A DNA stretch of 64,000 bases. Source: Fasciola hepatica. Taxonomy: Eukaryota; Platyhelminthes; Trematoda; Plagiorchiida; Fasciolidae. Shown here piece by piece: positions 12,197 through 24,860 of the stretch. Within the stretch, counting starts at the first letter, position 1, and every line of letters starts with the position of its first letter. The DNA lies in the NCBI GenBank assembly GCA_948099385.1, contig CANUEZ040000024.1, forward strand, positions 22,684,501 to 22,748,500, in the 5' to 3' direction. A program made the position numbers and the translations under genes. Below the pieces are notes generated by a model that was not told the origin of the DNA, ran no database searches, and saw nothing but the letters and a program-made list of their open reading frames with translations.

Positions 12197-12552
12197 CACA
12201 AGTACCGCACGAAAAATCACCCCGCACAGGCTGTAAGCAGGTCGAGTAAAGCACATGGGGCCGTCGATAAATGAGACAAACAACAGATTGCGTGTTCACC
12301 TGTGATCGATATCGGAGTTCAGTTCACTTATGGCCTAAGGGTCTGACGGTCACAAGGACGACGGAGTAGATAGGTCTTCATTGAAAACTGAATGATCGAT
12401 TGAGTGCGTCTGTGTGCGTGCACTAGGTAGGATCGGTAGCGAACTGCAGCGAGGTTGATTATCGATTGCAATGGGGTTTTTGACTGCAAACATGTCAACG
12501 ACAACGAAAGTCACCCGTTCTCGATCGCAGCCATGCTAAGCAACATTAAGAG
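12197..12552 (+). repeat. Left arm of long inverted repeat
   Basis: Matches the reverse complement of 14223-14578 at very high identity. The outer end starts with CACAAGTACCGCACG, and similarity ends abruptly at about 12552. Confidence 0.85.
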
Positions 12553-14222
12553 AATTCAGTTGGTCCACTTCACAAGCAAGAATAAGTGGGACGATTTTTA
12601 ATCGACAGTGAGCCAAGATCTGGTCCACTCTTCACCATGGCTTAGGTAAAATACCGAGGATTATGCAGTTTATGCTTGGGATTACAATGAACAGGCGCAA
12701 AGCACCACCACCCTACAAAATGATTTAAGATTCAATCCTTCAGGTTTGTTAGAACTTGTTATTTTACTGGAAAATACTGTGTTGTATTGTATAAATTTCG
12801 TAACCTCGTGTGTTCATATTCCAGTCAAGAATATTAATCCAAGAAACCATCCCATTCCTATTTTATCTCATACATAAAATAGAACCAAAAGAACTCAAGT
12901 CTATGCACGGAGGTTAGTGCATCAGTCAGTTATTGCTGTCTTACTGCTGTTACTAGGTAGTTCTCAAAGTCAATCCTAGAATAGAGACGTTGTTCGTCAA
13001 TACGCGAGAAAAGTTTGCGGAATGCTAACATCTCGCATCACTTGTTCTGTAGGGACGAGCCGGATAAACGGTACTGTGCTTCGAATATTCGGAGAGAATA
13101 TCGATCATTTCGTCGATTGCCCGTTGGCTGACAGTTTACCAGGTAACAGTTCTGTGTACCCTCTGTTACTGAAATGATCCAGCGAGTGTAGTCTCTAATC
13201 CTCGATATGTTCATCGACAAAGGACGAAAACGTAAAGCGTATTCAGAAGTTGGTGTTCAAAATGCTGTCCAGGTCAGTGGCTACACAAGATCATCCATTT
13301 CAAGCAAGACGTACCTACTTTTTCCAACATGCTCGCAGTTATTCTTCTTTGCAACGTTGTACATCCTTTCAAGTCCTCCGGAGTTCCCGGTCTACCTCAA
13401 TGCGTTTTGCTTTCAAGCACGTCCACAAGAAGTTTAGCGGATTTAAATTCGGCCATTCAACCCCTTTCTATCCAACGTCTTCAAAAAGGCTGTCGGCGTA
13501 CTGCCGAACACAGATTGCGTAATGAAGGGGTTCGTCATCTTGTTGGAACGATGCACAAGATCCTGCGACCGGTGTCTTGCCTCCACAATAGAAGCCAGAA
13601 ATTTAAAAGCATGCCTAGATGATCTTCGTATTGAGAACTAGTAAGTGACACCTGTTTCTACCTGTGACATTCCCATCGAAAAGGTATGGACCGACAATTT
13701 TCCCTCCCAGGATTCCTGTTCAAATTATCAACTTGGTATTATAGTGACATCAATCAACGGCAAAGCGCTTAGGATTTTCTTGACACCTGCAAAATCGACT
13801 GCTTTGCATTCCACGCATGTGAAATATGGCTTCTCGCTGAACGTGTACCGTACCAGATGCAAAATAGAAGGCAACGACCTGCATTTTTTAGCATAGTTGC
13901 AGATGACTATCCTCAAGTGGCTTCAGGCCGTCTCATAGAATCAAGTGCACGGACGACGGCGACTGATGACAGCAGCATGTCAGTGTACGGATGGTTTGCT
14001 GTGAGGGGCGTCGAATGCACTTTAAAGTGAGTCGAAACACTTTCATTTGTGGCCGTTTTCCGTCGACCGAACTTCATTTTGTCCTCACCCGATCCCGTTT
14101 CTTCGAATCTACTCGCACAGTTGATACAGCTACTGACTCTCTTGCCGGATATTGTCGATTGAAAATCCTTACCCTTTCCTTCGCATTCCGCTTATTCTCG
14201 ATAAACAGACAGACCAATTAAC
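12553..14222. other. Interior of the inverted repeat, unassigned frames
   Basis: Overlapping plus-strand frames occur at 13207-13437, 13250-13522, 13329-13622 and 13645-13896. None has a recognisable domain. The frame at 13250 has a basic, aromatic N-terminus reminiscent of a mitochondrial presequence, which is weak evidence. No DDE transposase, RNase H-like or helicase motif is seen. Whether any of it is coding is unknown. Confidence 0.25.
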
Positions 14223-14578
14223 CTCTAAATGTCGCTTAGCATGGCCGCGATCGAGAACGGGTGACTTTCGTTGTCGTTGACATGTTTGCAGTCAAAAACC
14301 CCATTGCAATCGATAATCAACCTCGCTGCAGTTCGCTACCGATCCTACCTAGTGCACGCACACAGACGCACTCAATCGATCATTCAGTTTTCAATGAAGA
14401 CCTATCTACTCCGTCGTCCTTGTGACCGTCAGACCCTTAGGCCATAAGTGAACTGAACTCCGATATCGATCACAGGTGAACACGCAATCTGTTGTTTGTC
14501 TCATTTATCGACGGCCCCATGTGCTTTACTCGACCTGCTTACAGCCTGTGCGGGGTGATTTTTCGTGCGTTGCTTGTG
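14223..14578 (-). repeat. Right arm of long inverted repeat
   Basis: Inverted copy of 12197-12552. The outer end on the plus strand is CGTGCGTTGCTTGTG. Confidence 0.85.
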
Positions 14579-17534
14579 GGGCAGACTGCAGAGACCCTCA
14601 TTTTTCCTCGCACAAAGGCATAGTCATTTTAGCAGTGAGATAAATAGTATAGATCATATCGTCTAATTGCATGAAGTAGTTTTCATAATGCGCGTAGTTC
14701 TGACTATGATCAGAGTCAGTCGTGCCAAACCATAGTAAAAGATCAGTAAAATAGTGGTTTCGTAGGGCTGTTTCAACATTGAACTCTCCACAACTCATCG
14801 GTGGGTGACAAAACCAAATTTACCATAGACTAGAGATTGTTGTGCAACTTATAGCTCTTGATTGACAGCTGTAACCAGTCATTATGAGTACAGCACACCT
14901 ATCAGTCTGAATCATATGAGAGAGCAATGATGTGACAGCAATGTAACATTGTCGCACACATGCTCCTCCGAAGTAACCAACTGCACACATGTATCGATCG
15001 GTTATGTGACATCCTATGGTTGATTACCTCAATGAACTCGGAAATTGAGAACTATCACTGATGTTTGGCACAGGTGATGTTTTATTGATCATTACATCAT
15101 GACTTCCTCATAAGTACGAAAGCAGTGCACCGGATCTAAGACTAAGCCATCACGGGTAGAGCGCAAGCGAAAGTGATGATGGATTCCACGTAAAAATCGA
15201 AATAAGTCTCGAACCAATACATTTCAGGAACTAGTAGAAATTGCACTGAACTCAGTAGCGTGAAACAGTCACAAACCGCCAGAATAAAACACTATCAATT
15301 CGATATTAGATTATCGGATGCAATGACGCAACGCACACGCCACGAAGCTTCTAGGATAGCCAAAGATCACGCCGATGACCTAGTCTCAGCGAATCTGGTG
15401 TATGCCACGACAGTCAGAGAACATTTTAACATGGTCTTCAACGCACCATCAGTGAACGAACCTTGACGCCCTTATTCCCGGAAGTATGGTTGTGGGTGAC
15501 AGAGAAGGGCAACCAATACTAAATATGAATTAGTTTTATGGTAAGAAATACATGATTGCTTTGAAATTCTTGGACGTTCGTATGGTGAGCTTTCTCCCAC
15601 ATGTATGAATTCGAGATATCTAGCTGATTGGAAAGTGCTTTTTGTAATTTCGCAACCTAATGAACAGGGAGACACTAGCCCCAAATAGAAACATGAAAAC
15701 GCCCATTGTCAATCCAAAACTCCAGCGTCCCTGAAGACGGCACACGCCATTTTCGCCTCGTGATGTCCTCTCGGGTGACTCCCTACCCCACCGTGGCGAG
15801 TTTTCTCACTGAAACGGGGGTGAAAAACTGGCTTTCAGGATCATAAACGGGCTCAGCAACCGTTGTCAGATCATCTAAAGGGCATGACTAAATAATGGAT
15901 CTAAACAACTCCAGACGAAGCGTTGGAGTCAGCTTTGGACTTTTGGTTAACAATGCATCTAGAACGTAAGACTTATCAGCCTCGTCTGGTGTACGAGTCA
16001 ATAAACCGAAACACAACCCTCGACTGTACGACTCCGTACTGCATCCAGCTGCCCAATCGGTCATGAATTTGATTGAGGATTCGGTCCAAAACCTAAACTG
16101 TTTTCCTAAGGGTCATCTGCGTTATCGTTTTCGGAATGACCGGAACGTGGTAGCATCAATTCCGCGTAGAAGGCGCAAATGATAAATTAAGAAAACCTAC
16201 GCGTCCAATCACCCTTTTCCGGTTGGTTATCTAAAAGCCTCTAGCTCGCCAAACTGACTGATCTTCATTCAATCTTATGAATGATGCACGTACAAAAAGC
16301 CGCACGTTGAATGAGCCAACGTGTGAGTGCGCATAAGGATTGAGAGGATGGCTTGTTGTGAGACGGTGTTAACGGTATCGGATTTCTCATGGAGAATCAA
16401 GCGAATCCTTAACAAAAGTCGCATTGTTAATACGATAAGTATCGTTTATATTTGACTTTTAGGGCATAAGTCCTATTGATTCGGATCGGTCAAAATGAAA
16501 CCTTGACATGTGGCAGCTAATATACCTCGGCGACCTGAGGTATACACTATGGCTCCTTCGGATAGGTGTAGACATACCAGGATTATTGGACAACCTCTAG
16601 ATGAAGTTCAGTTTCAAAGTTATGCATAGGATATCCTGGCGCACATTCCTTCGTCGGGAAATGGTAAACATGCATATGGAATCTGAGACGATTCATGAAT
16701 AGATTTGTGCGATTCAACAGCATTATTGGCTTATCATTCCGAGATCCAGAAAAAACGATGTCAAATAACTATGCTAAATACTCGCCTTTACTATCTCGTT
16801 TCACTTGAAACCATACATTTTCCTAGTTGATATATGCAGTAGTGATCCTGTTTCTGTGTCGTGTGATTCACTGAAGAAACTAACTGAACGTGATTTTTAT
16901 CCTGAAGAGGCATATTACCAGCCGAATTCGTCCGAGTAACTAATTCCTGTCGTCTATGACGAAAACGCGAACAGCGCAACGACGGAGGCCAACAACACCA
17001 AGTTTGATTTGTGTATAAAAAACGGTTCACAAACACAGCAGCTATATGGCAAAATTGCTTTGATAAACAGAAAGCACAGATCATTATATTCAGACACGAT
17101 TACGCAATGCGCAATGAGCTGCAACGAATGCGGACTGGCAACAATAACAGATAAAACCACTATCATGATATCCCAAGAAAAAATGGAGCATATGGGTTGA
17201 TCAAACCCTTGGAATAATCAGAACAGATGAAGCGAATAACAAAATGAACCAAAACAAGGGACAAAATAAAATTCGCTGAACGAAAAGTGAAGAACGAATG
17301 AAATAACCCTAGAGAGAAAAGGGATACAGTGAGTGTATGATCACAGATAGATTGTCTGACTGAAAGCAAACTTAAGCACCGTTCGAACTCAGAAAAAACA
17401 ATTAGAATGAGGCATTCAGTGAGTAAACGATAACGCTTTGGAACTTATTGCTCACGTCGAAAAAAGCAATGGAGATGAGCGAGACTTTACGAGGGGGTAG
17501 GTCAATGGTTAACAGGTTGGAGGACCAATTGACC
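14579..17534. other. About 3 kb with nothing recognised; includes GDI 3' flank
   Basis: Short random-looking frames only. A small perfect 8-bp stem (TATACCTC/GAGGTATA) lies near 16520-16543. The segment immediately below 17535 must contain the GDI 3' UTR on the minus strand. I saw no canonical AATAAA on that strand near the stop; an AATAAG variant lies around 17440. Confidence 0.45.
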
Positions 17535-20500
17535 TCAAGCTTCTTCTTTCCACTTGTTCATCTTCTCACTAACCTTGCTGAAATCGAACGGTTGACCAGT
17601 GATCCGCTCGTATAAATTTAGCACATCTTCACATGTACTTTCAAAGTGCGTGGACGCATCGTAGCTCGAAGATATAAAAATCTGAAATGAGAAGCCCAAC
17701 CACAGTGAGCAGTGAATGAATTTCGTGCAAACAGTTACACTTTGTTCGCAGTACGGATTGGGGTTTAATTCTGTACCGAGTAGGAAAAACTGCAAAGGAT
17801 GTGTCTAAAAAGAAATGAAAGCACCAATAATCAGTGTACACCTGTGAATGGGTGTAGTAGAAAGCGTACATCAGGTCCTTTCAATTTAGTTTGAGTGGCT
17901 ATTTATGGAGCATTAGGTGTGACGGCATTTGTCTTATCAGTGAACTACTATGCAGCACCCGTAAACTACGTCCACCCCGAGAGTTTGGTGGTAAACATTT
18001 CGCTGTCCCACGGAACGTTATCACATGTGATCCAATGAGACCTCATATGGTCTTTTACTCTGTGAATCTGCCATGGTTGCCAGTTCTTCTAGTTTATGCA
18101 ATGGACACTTGTGGTTACGGGTTCCCTCCGCCCAATGTAATAGTGTATGAGTAAACACTAAAAAAAAACATAAAACTTCCTGGTTACGGAGTATGAGACG
18201 AGTATAGACTTTAAATCCTGAGCACGTTTTACGCGGACCAGTCAGGAGATTATGATTTTCAAACCTCCTTGCCACGCTACTGCCTGGCTTCCATAACCTT
18301 AACTGTAGTCACTGTTCACATATTAGGGCCTAGTCGATGTTGCTGAGTTAACTTGGTGATCAGGTTAGCATCCTACGATGACCTCGAGCACTGTGCCGAT
18401 TAAAGCGTAAAGCGCTTTTTCATGGTCATCCTTTTCGGACAGACCGAGAACGAGTAGCCAGACAAAGGCTACGCTGCGTTGTTAGGGGGCATGACGAATT
18501 TTTCCACTGGCAACGAACTCTCCGTGTTAAAGCCATCGAAGCTCATAGACAACAACGTGACGTAAGCGGATGTGGCCAACCACTTAATAAGACCATTGTC
18601 TCTTGCCACTTACTCAGCTACCCTGAGTGGGGAGATTCACTAGAACGCATCGGGCATCCTCGACTGGCAGGCCATCATCCAAAGGGCTTACTGAACCGCC
18701 CACTTGGTCACCGGCTCCCAACACAAACTTTCGGTTGCCTGACCGGTGGCTCTTGGTCGAGCACGGGCTAGAGTTGCTACCTCGAATAAAGGCCGAGTGA
18801 CGCTCGGAACGCCACCTCGTACCTAATTCTCTTCGTGAACATTCCTTTCTAGACACACCACTCATGGGTAGGTGCTCTTTAGGACATCCATGAAGCTGAC
18901 TCATCCCTTAGCAGCAGCTAGCCCTATAAAAGTAAAAAGTCTATATTGGAGGATAAAAGATATTTACTGGAAAACAAGAGCGAAAAATTTTGTGAAGTAT
19001 GAGGAATGAGGACCCCGTGTAGTGCCGCCTTGACCATCTATTCATCCGACCGATTTTTCATCGCAATATACTGATGCTTATTATTATTATTACTATTATT
19101 ATATTACAACGAGCCTTAAGTCAGGTATGGTGCAAACACCGTAGGTACAGGAACCGGTGAGGAGCCGGGAGTGAATAAAAACAAATTGTTCTTTGCCATT
19201 TCACCGCATGAACTTTTTCATATTTGTGGTTCACATCAATAATTATGGGGTCTGAGTTTCCTAAGCACGCCACGCAGCATTCACGCCACTGGTTTCGGGT
19301 CTGAGCAATATCCGCGAACGTCTCTAACCATCGACTGACGCCTACAAGAACAATGGTGTTGATAGTGTCGCTGCACCCTGAACATATGATCTACCCCGTA
19401 TATTACCAAAGGTAGAAAACTGGATGTTGATACTGGTTCTTGTAGGCTTCCTATATTTCACAGTACTATCAAAGCGAGAACAACCCGACCTCTGCTTATT
19501 ACCACTGCTAGGTTATTCGTACGTCCCGACAGTACCGTTTACAACATCTCATCCCACTTTTCCATCTGCATTTCAGAAGAGAAAAGTGCCAATTACCATC
19601 CTCGGACTGTGAGGGTATGGACTGACGCATCGTTCGATGGACGGTTTAATCTCACTGACAGACAGCGCCTCAGTGCCAGCCCCTATCGAGCCCACGAAAC
19701 CACGCACGACGGAACAGCCGATCGATGGCGTGAATCAATAGACGAGACGAATCCTGCCAGCGGCATTCAAGCCTTAAGGTCGCCCACACCAGTCAGACCA
19801 ATGCATTGTGTGCAACGAGTGGGCGAGTGTGAGAGCAACCTATATACTCTTTGTTCTGTACTAATAAGCCGACATGATTCTGAGGCCGATCTGAGTTCCC
19901 ACTAGTTAGTGGGACGGGACAAAATACGGAACTGCCGTTTTCCGTGATCAATCTGGATCCATCATGCCAGAAACAGTGTTGTAGATACGATAACAAAAGT
20001 CAATGACTGTTTTTGGTTAGGCGACCGTTTAATTAATTGGTTTGCTATCAAAAGACGACAAATTACCACTGCTAACAAACCATTTTTTAACGTTCATGAA
20101 CGAACATAATTGGACTGAGTTGGCCCGGAAAAACTCAACATCTCTTCAAGTTAACTTTTTTCGTAGCATCTCGTTCGGCGATGAACTGTTAGCGAATCAA
20201 ATTAGGCGTAGGACTGCATCGTAGAGAAAATACAACTGATCTGAAGATGTGTATATACTGAATCAACATCACCCTATTCTCTCATGATTTCCAGGTGTAC
20301 GGTGCAAGCTGGTCCAAGTCCAGCAGCCTTCTAATCGGTTTAACTGGTCTGTTTCCGCGTTCACACCAGCTCGGGATTTTCTGGTAACAACCGAAAACAG
20401 TTTTTATATGTACTCAGTTAATCTGACCAACCTGGAATAACCACTGTCAATAGTTTTTTCCCACCTGTGTTCATCACCGCTTTAGCCCACACGCAAGGAT

Positions 20501-23500
20501 TATTCGTTGAAGTCTAACAAAACCGACCGACGTGTCCACATCATTTGGTCTAACAACAATCGCGAAGACGTTTCGTTATTGTAAGATCACAAATGAAAGT
20601 GTTAACGACTTACTTTACTGGATCGTCCGTCATCCACTGGTTCAAACAGGTCCTCGACGGAATAAAATAGTTGTTCGATGGGGCCAAGTAAATCCAAACC
20701 GGGTTTTAGTTCATCGTGTGGGTTTTCAGTTTCAACAGTGGTCGCAACCAAAACAACATAGAATTTCTCGGGGCAAACCATGTGCGGGTGCGAAACACAG
20801 GATATGTAGATGTCTACAATACGGTACATATAATAAATCCATATCCTGGACGGAATCACTCACCGTGATGTCTTTTAGATTCTTTTTGGGGAATGATTAC
20901 TTGGCAAGACGTTACATTTTGGACACCGGGTATTGGATGGTTCAACAGACAAATGGCTCGAACAACCTACATCGGAAGATGTTGAGGTGCCTCTTTAAAT
21001 ACCCAGTCTTTATAACCACACTTTTGCGTACAAAGAGAAAAAACGAAGATTATAAGAAAGTAGTTGAGTTAAATATATGTAAACCGTGGACAACGTAAAC
21101 AGCTGTATTCAGATAACAAGAAATTTCTTTGTGACGGTTTTTTGAACTGGTCGTTTCATTCTCGCAACGAATCCACATTCATGATAACCAGACCAGCCGT
21201 TACTAAATTGGCACAATGACGAAATGTGTTGGAGCAAAGATACGATGAGCAATAAAAACACAGCTGACAGGTTGAGAAAAACGATCGGGAGAATAGTTAT
21301 TTACAACACACTTGAAAACATTGAACCGAAAAACACTCACCTTACCAATCTTCTTCACTCGATCTGGCGCATACGTGGGGTCACATATGACCAACTTGCA
21401 ACGAGCAACCTCTCCTTCAGCTTTCACTCCCACCGCATGTCCATTTTCCATCACTATTTCGTCGATTGGCTTGTGAAGCATGTATGTTCCTCCGTGAACC
21501 GCGGAAAGCCGCGCAAACGCTTGAGGTAACTCACCGAGGCCGTAAAGTGGATAGACGTATGGTGACTTCCCGTAACGACAAACTGACTGGCTGTACAGTT
21601 GCATCCGTTGAATTACTTCCAGGGCGGGAACTTTCTCTTTATAGGAGTCGTCCGGATAAAGACATATAGCGTGACCTATGAATGTCTGAAATCGAACAAC
21701 AAACAGGCCGCAAATCAATCATGTTTACGACTCAAACATGTTGAATGCAATGTTATTTCAGAATCGGGAAAACAAGAAACACGTAACACACACCCAAGCT
21801 AATTCATCCTGATAGTTACTACCACGAAAATTTCCGCCCCAATCATTCATCACCTCCAAGATCAAAAATGAATCTGATGTTTGAAACTAATCCCAGATTT
21901 CATTTAGGCGATCAGTTAGTACAAAAGCTAAAAACTTAGAACCATGAATACCGCAAATTCAAACTACTATTTTCGTACTCAGTGTTTAGTTTTATGACAT
22001 CACCATGAGGCTGCACCTTGGCGTGGTGTGATGGCTTGCGTGCCTCCATGACCCGAAGAACCTTGCAGAATGGCTTCCTAAGCCGGAGATGCAATCATGC
22101 CTGGGTAGAGACCAGAGGTAGTCCAGTCTCAGAACCAGTTGATGGGCAACATTTGGTCCTAACCATCACGCCCTTAGAGAAAACACTCCACCAAATAAAC
22201 ACGGAGAAACAGTTTACCAGTCAAAAAACCTCCACTAGATGGACGTAGGAGTGGAGTACCTGGGGTTTCTCTCGACGGTGGGAAAAGTCATCGCACTTTA
22301 TTGGGCACCCCCGACCCAAAAGGCGCTTCCCCGTCCACGTTCCGCTTGCTCCATTGGGTGCATGGTGCTTAGGACTGAATCCGAAAAGCGGATCGATTAC
22401 AAAACACAAGCAAAGACAAGACAAGACACGCAACGATCAGGTCTCACGTGACAGACCAGAAGTTCTTTTACGGGTTCTTCAGTTACGTTCCCATTCATCT
22501 GCTTGCAGTTCGAGATCTGACGCTTTTGCTCCATGAGACTCAACGACTCCTGAAACATTACTGTTCGTCGTAGTTCCTAGCTCATGTGCCAATTTTTGTT
22601 CATCACTTGTGCGAACTTCTGGATCAAACAAACGTTGCACGGCTAACCAGGTTTGCGGGGATGACCATGGAGCTGGAGAGATAATTGCATTAAAACTAAC
22701 GCATGGTCAGACTCTACGCATATGGACCAGTAAGATCTACAGTTATGAACAGAACTGCGCCACCGGTAGCTTACGGCGATATGATTGGTCGGGCTTAGAG
22801 TACCTGCAGAGTTAGAGCGCCATGCAACGTCAGCTGTCCCGGAAATTGGTACTAGACAAGAACAACCGATTGTCTGCACAAAACTGGAGAAGCCTATCCC
22901 CGTTATCTGCACGCTCAGCGGGTAAAGCACAACGCCCATCTAAACAAGCTTCTGAAGCACTAAGTTCGCCAACTAGAGCATTCAAATCACCTGCTGGCAC
23001 TACGACGTCAGAGCCTTTGCTGCTGCGAACGGAGGTGGCGAGTTTACCACGGAAGTGTTGCGCATGCCCTCCGACAGGATTCCTCGGCGCACAGTATTCG
23101 CTGAGGAGGGTAGTGGTTGGAAGATGAGTAAGGATGACCAGTACGAGAAATTGAACGCCTAAGAAGCTTGGTCAATGAAATTGGCCATGTAAGACGTGTA
23201 AATCTTCCTGGGTTGGACCAGGGAGATTCACCCACCCAATGTGATTAGATATACCAGAAAATATGGCTCGGTGTAGCGACCAGTGGTGCTCCCATATTCG
23301 GGACTTTTCGCTCATTATTTTTAGTCCTCTTCTTACTTGTTTCTTTCCTATTTCCGATCGAGGTTGCCGTTTAGAGGTGGCAAACAAAGCCACCCGATCC
23401 AGTGCACGGTTAACGGTTGTTTGAACAGAACTGAAATAGTGCTACGCACTAAGAAATCTCCCCAAGAGATCGCCCGGTTAATAGACACTAATGGTGAGCA

Positions 23501-24543
23501 AGTTCCAGCTGACATGGACTACCAAGAAATTGCCAACACCGAGGGATGTAGGTAATGTGTTACCTACTAAATACGTGCAATCGAGGTGGTTCAACCCTAT
23601 AAACTTGAAGACCCACTGCACCATTGAGGATAACCGGCAATCTGATCCCGAAACCTAAAAAGCAGACTGGTACAGTGTAACGACGAGCCGTGCTACAGCA
23701 TAGCACTGTCTTCCAATAACAACCCGCTGTAGTGAGAATCGACACTGTGACCTCGGTGGTGGGCCCATTCAAGGGAATTGATTGTCGCTTCGTTCATCGC
23801 CTATGACAGTTTTATTGTGGCTAAATATTTCGAACTTTGTTAATCATTATACCCAAGACAGTGACACAACTCACTTGTGTATCTTCATTGATCTCAAAAT
23901 GCTCGAAGGCATGCATGACTGAATCCTTTGCAATATCCTTTGGAGGTTGGTAAACATCTTTCCATGTCGCGGGGTCATCAGATCGCACGTTCATTACCCA
24001 AACCAGAAGCTTTCGAAAACGACGTTTCTCAAAAAGACTCATTAAGTCTGGTTATCGTGAAAGTTAAGGATCGTATAAACTTACTGGACGATAGTGCTTC
24101 TGCTTCATCACAAGGGACCTTGTGGATACCACCATTTTGATACACGTAGCTTCCTTCGATTTGCTTGAACTCGAGGTATCTTAAGACGCCAGTATGAATC
24201 AGCAGTGCTACAAGGTTGCCTAGGTGGTCCAATAGGATGTGAGGAAATTCACGAACCATTCGACATCAGAAACTTGGGTATAATGTCAACATTCCATTCC
24301 TTTCCCGTCCCAAATTTTTCCGTATCGCCAGATACATTAAAGTACGAAAACAAGGACTTTAGGGGCGTAACAGATGTGCTCTTTCCACCATAATAATCGT
24401 TCCTATCCATATGGAGCACTTTCTTGCCTTCTATTGACATCAAACCACTAAGGATGCATTCCTAGAAAATGGAGAACTTAACAGCATTAGGCATTTACCT
24501 TAAGGCCTGTGCCAAGAACTACGACGTCATATTCCTCATCCAT
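17535..24543 (-). CDS. GDI: Rab GDP-dissociation inhibitor (GDI), 8 exons
   Basis: Encodes a cytosolic Rab GDI, which extracts prenylated, GDP-bound Rab GTPases from membranes and recycles them in vesicle traffic. Exons on the minus strand: 24499-24543, 24257-24461, 24085-24219, 23875-24047, 21341-21685, 20864-20966, 20614-20813, 17535-17681. All introns are GT-AG and phases match, giving 450 codons plus stop (family about 445-450). The start is ATG at 24543, reading [15 protein letters not shown], the N-terminal dinucleotide-fold glycine motif. Further family motifs: [56 protein letters not shown] (Rab-binding region), [17 protein letters not shown] and, near the end, [14 protein letters not shown]. 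The segment after FEKRRFRK ([17 protein letters not shown]) is more diverged than in vertebrates. No frameshift or internal stop: an apparently functional gene. Confidence 0.95.
17682..20613 (-). other. GDI intron 7
   Basis: A 2.9-kb intron with no recognised coding segment. It contains a TTA-rich microsatellite at 19078-19106. The minus-strand open frame at 18614-18904 looks like non-coding dispersed repeat and has no domain I recognise. Confidence 0.7.
19078..19106. repeat. (TTA)n microsatellite, imperfect
   Basis: CTTATTATTATTATTACTAT followed by more TTA units, one interruption (TAC). It lies inside GDI intron 7. Confidence 0.85.
22650..23060 (-). pseudogene. LINE endonuclease relic in GDI intron 4
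   Basis: On the minus strand, about 22998 downward reads [17 protein letters not shown], the GDMNAQVG block of RTE-type LINE endonucleases, followed by [20 protein letters not shown] (about 22920-22860). After a frame change, 22790-22650 gives [18 protein letters not shown] and SDHALVL, the C-terminal active-site motif. Frameshifts and stops make it inactive. It is in the same orientation as GDI and so is transcribed within the pre-mRNA. Confidence 0.75.
24048..24498 (-). other. Three 37-bp introns at the 5' end of GDI
   Basis: Introns 1 (24462-24498), 2 (24220-24256) and 3 (24048-24084) are each 37 bp with GT...AG ends: donors GTAAAT, GTTCGT and GTAAGT, acceptors CTAG, CTAG and CCAG. Intron 6 (20814-20863) is 50 bp. 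Introns 4 (21686-23874), 5 (20967-21340) and 7 (17682-20613) are long. Very short introns clustered at the 5' end, with long ones downstream, are a known flatworm pattern. Confidence 0.9.
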
Positions 24544-24654
24544 TCGTCAAGTACGACAACCACCTGCGAACCCGCGCCAAGATTTCTGCCAAGTGAATGG
24601 ATGCTGGCGTTGGACCGAACAAACAATCTTATTCAGATCGCTTCATTTAGCACA

Positions 24655-24860
24655 GGTCAGGTCAGGTCAGGTCAGGTTGCATAGAACTGATAATGACCGG
24701 AGCCAATCGAGAGTCTAGAATTCTTTCAGTGGTGCGCACGGAGATCGGCACCCACTAAGGTGACTTTGTAGTGACCTCAGTTCAGTTCAGTTCAGTTTGC
24801 ACAGGACTTGGTGTGGCTAGAGCCAATCGTGTGTCCAGATAGTTGTGTTGTCGGCGCGTT
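24655..24860. repeat. Two tandem pentanucleotide-headed repeat units upstream of GDI
   Basis: Unit 1 begins with about four CAGGT repeats (24655-24677) followed by TTGCATAGAACTG and GGAGCCAATCGAGAGTC. Unit 2 begins with about five CAGTT repeats (from 24779), then TTGCACAGGACTTGG and AGAGCCAATCGTGTGTC. A third copy lies at 31613-31700. The GCACAGGAC and GCCAATCG blocks are the conserved part. The first unit lies about 110 bp upstream of the GDI start codon, within its likely 5' UTR or promoter. Family unknown to me. Confidence 0.65.

Larger units (their letters stand above)
12197..14578. mobile_element. Candidate foldback element with 356-bp inverted repeats
   Basis: The left arm 12197-12552 and right arm 14223-14578 are inverted copies of each other. 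Reading both arms base by base I find only about four differences outside the extreme ends (the CAAGTACC/CAAGCAAC end, CAGCC/CGGCC, and AACATT/GACATT). They enclose 1.67 kb. Long terminal inverted repeats suggest a MITE/foldback or a non-autonomous DNA transposon, but no transposase motif is visible inside and no direct target duplication is visible at the outer ends. Alternatively it may be a recent inverted duplication. Confidence 0.6.

Noticed and set aside
13960..13975. Hammerhead core CTGATGA inside the inverted repeat
   Set aside because: No GAAA or pairing flanks within a plausible distance.
18614..18904. Extra GDI exon or gene in intron 7
   Set aside because: The translation has no similarity to GDI and the known exons already join in phase; it looks like dispersed repeat.
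20532..21098. 188-codon plus-strand frame
   Set aside because: It is antisense to GDI exons 6 and 7, whose minus-strand reading matches the family.
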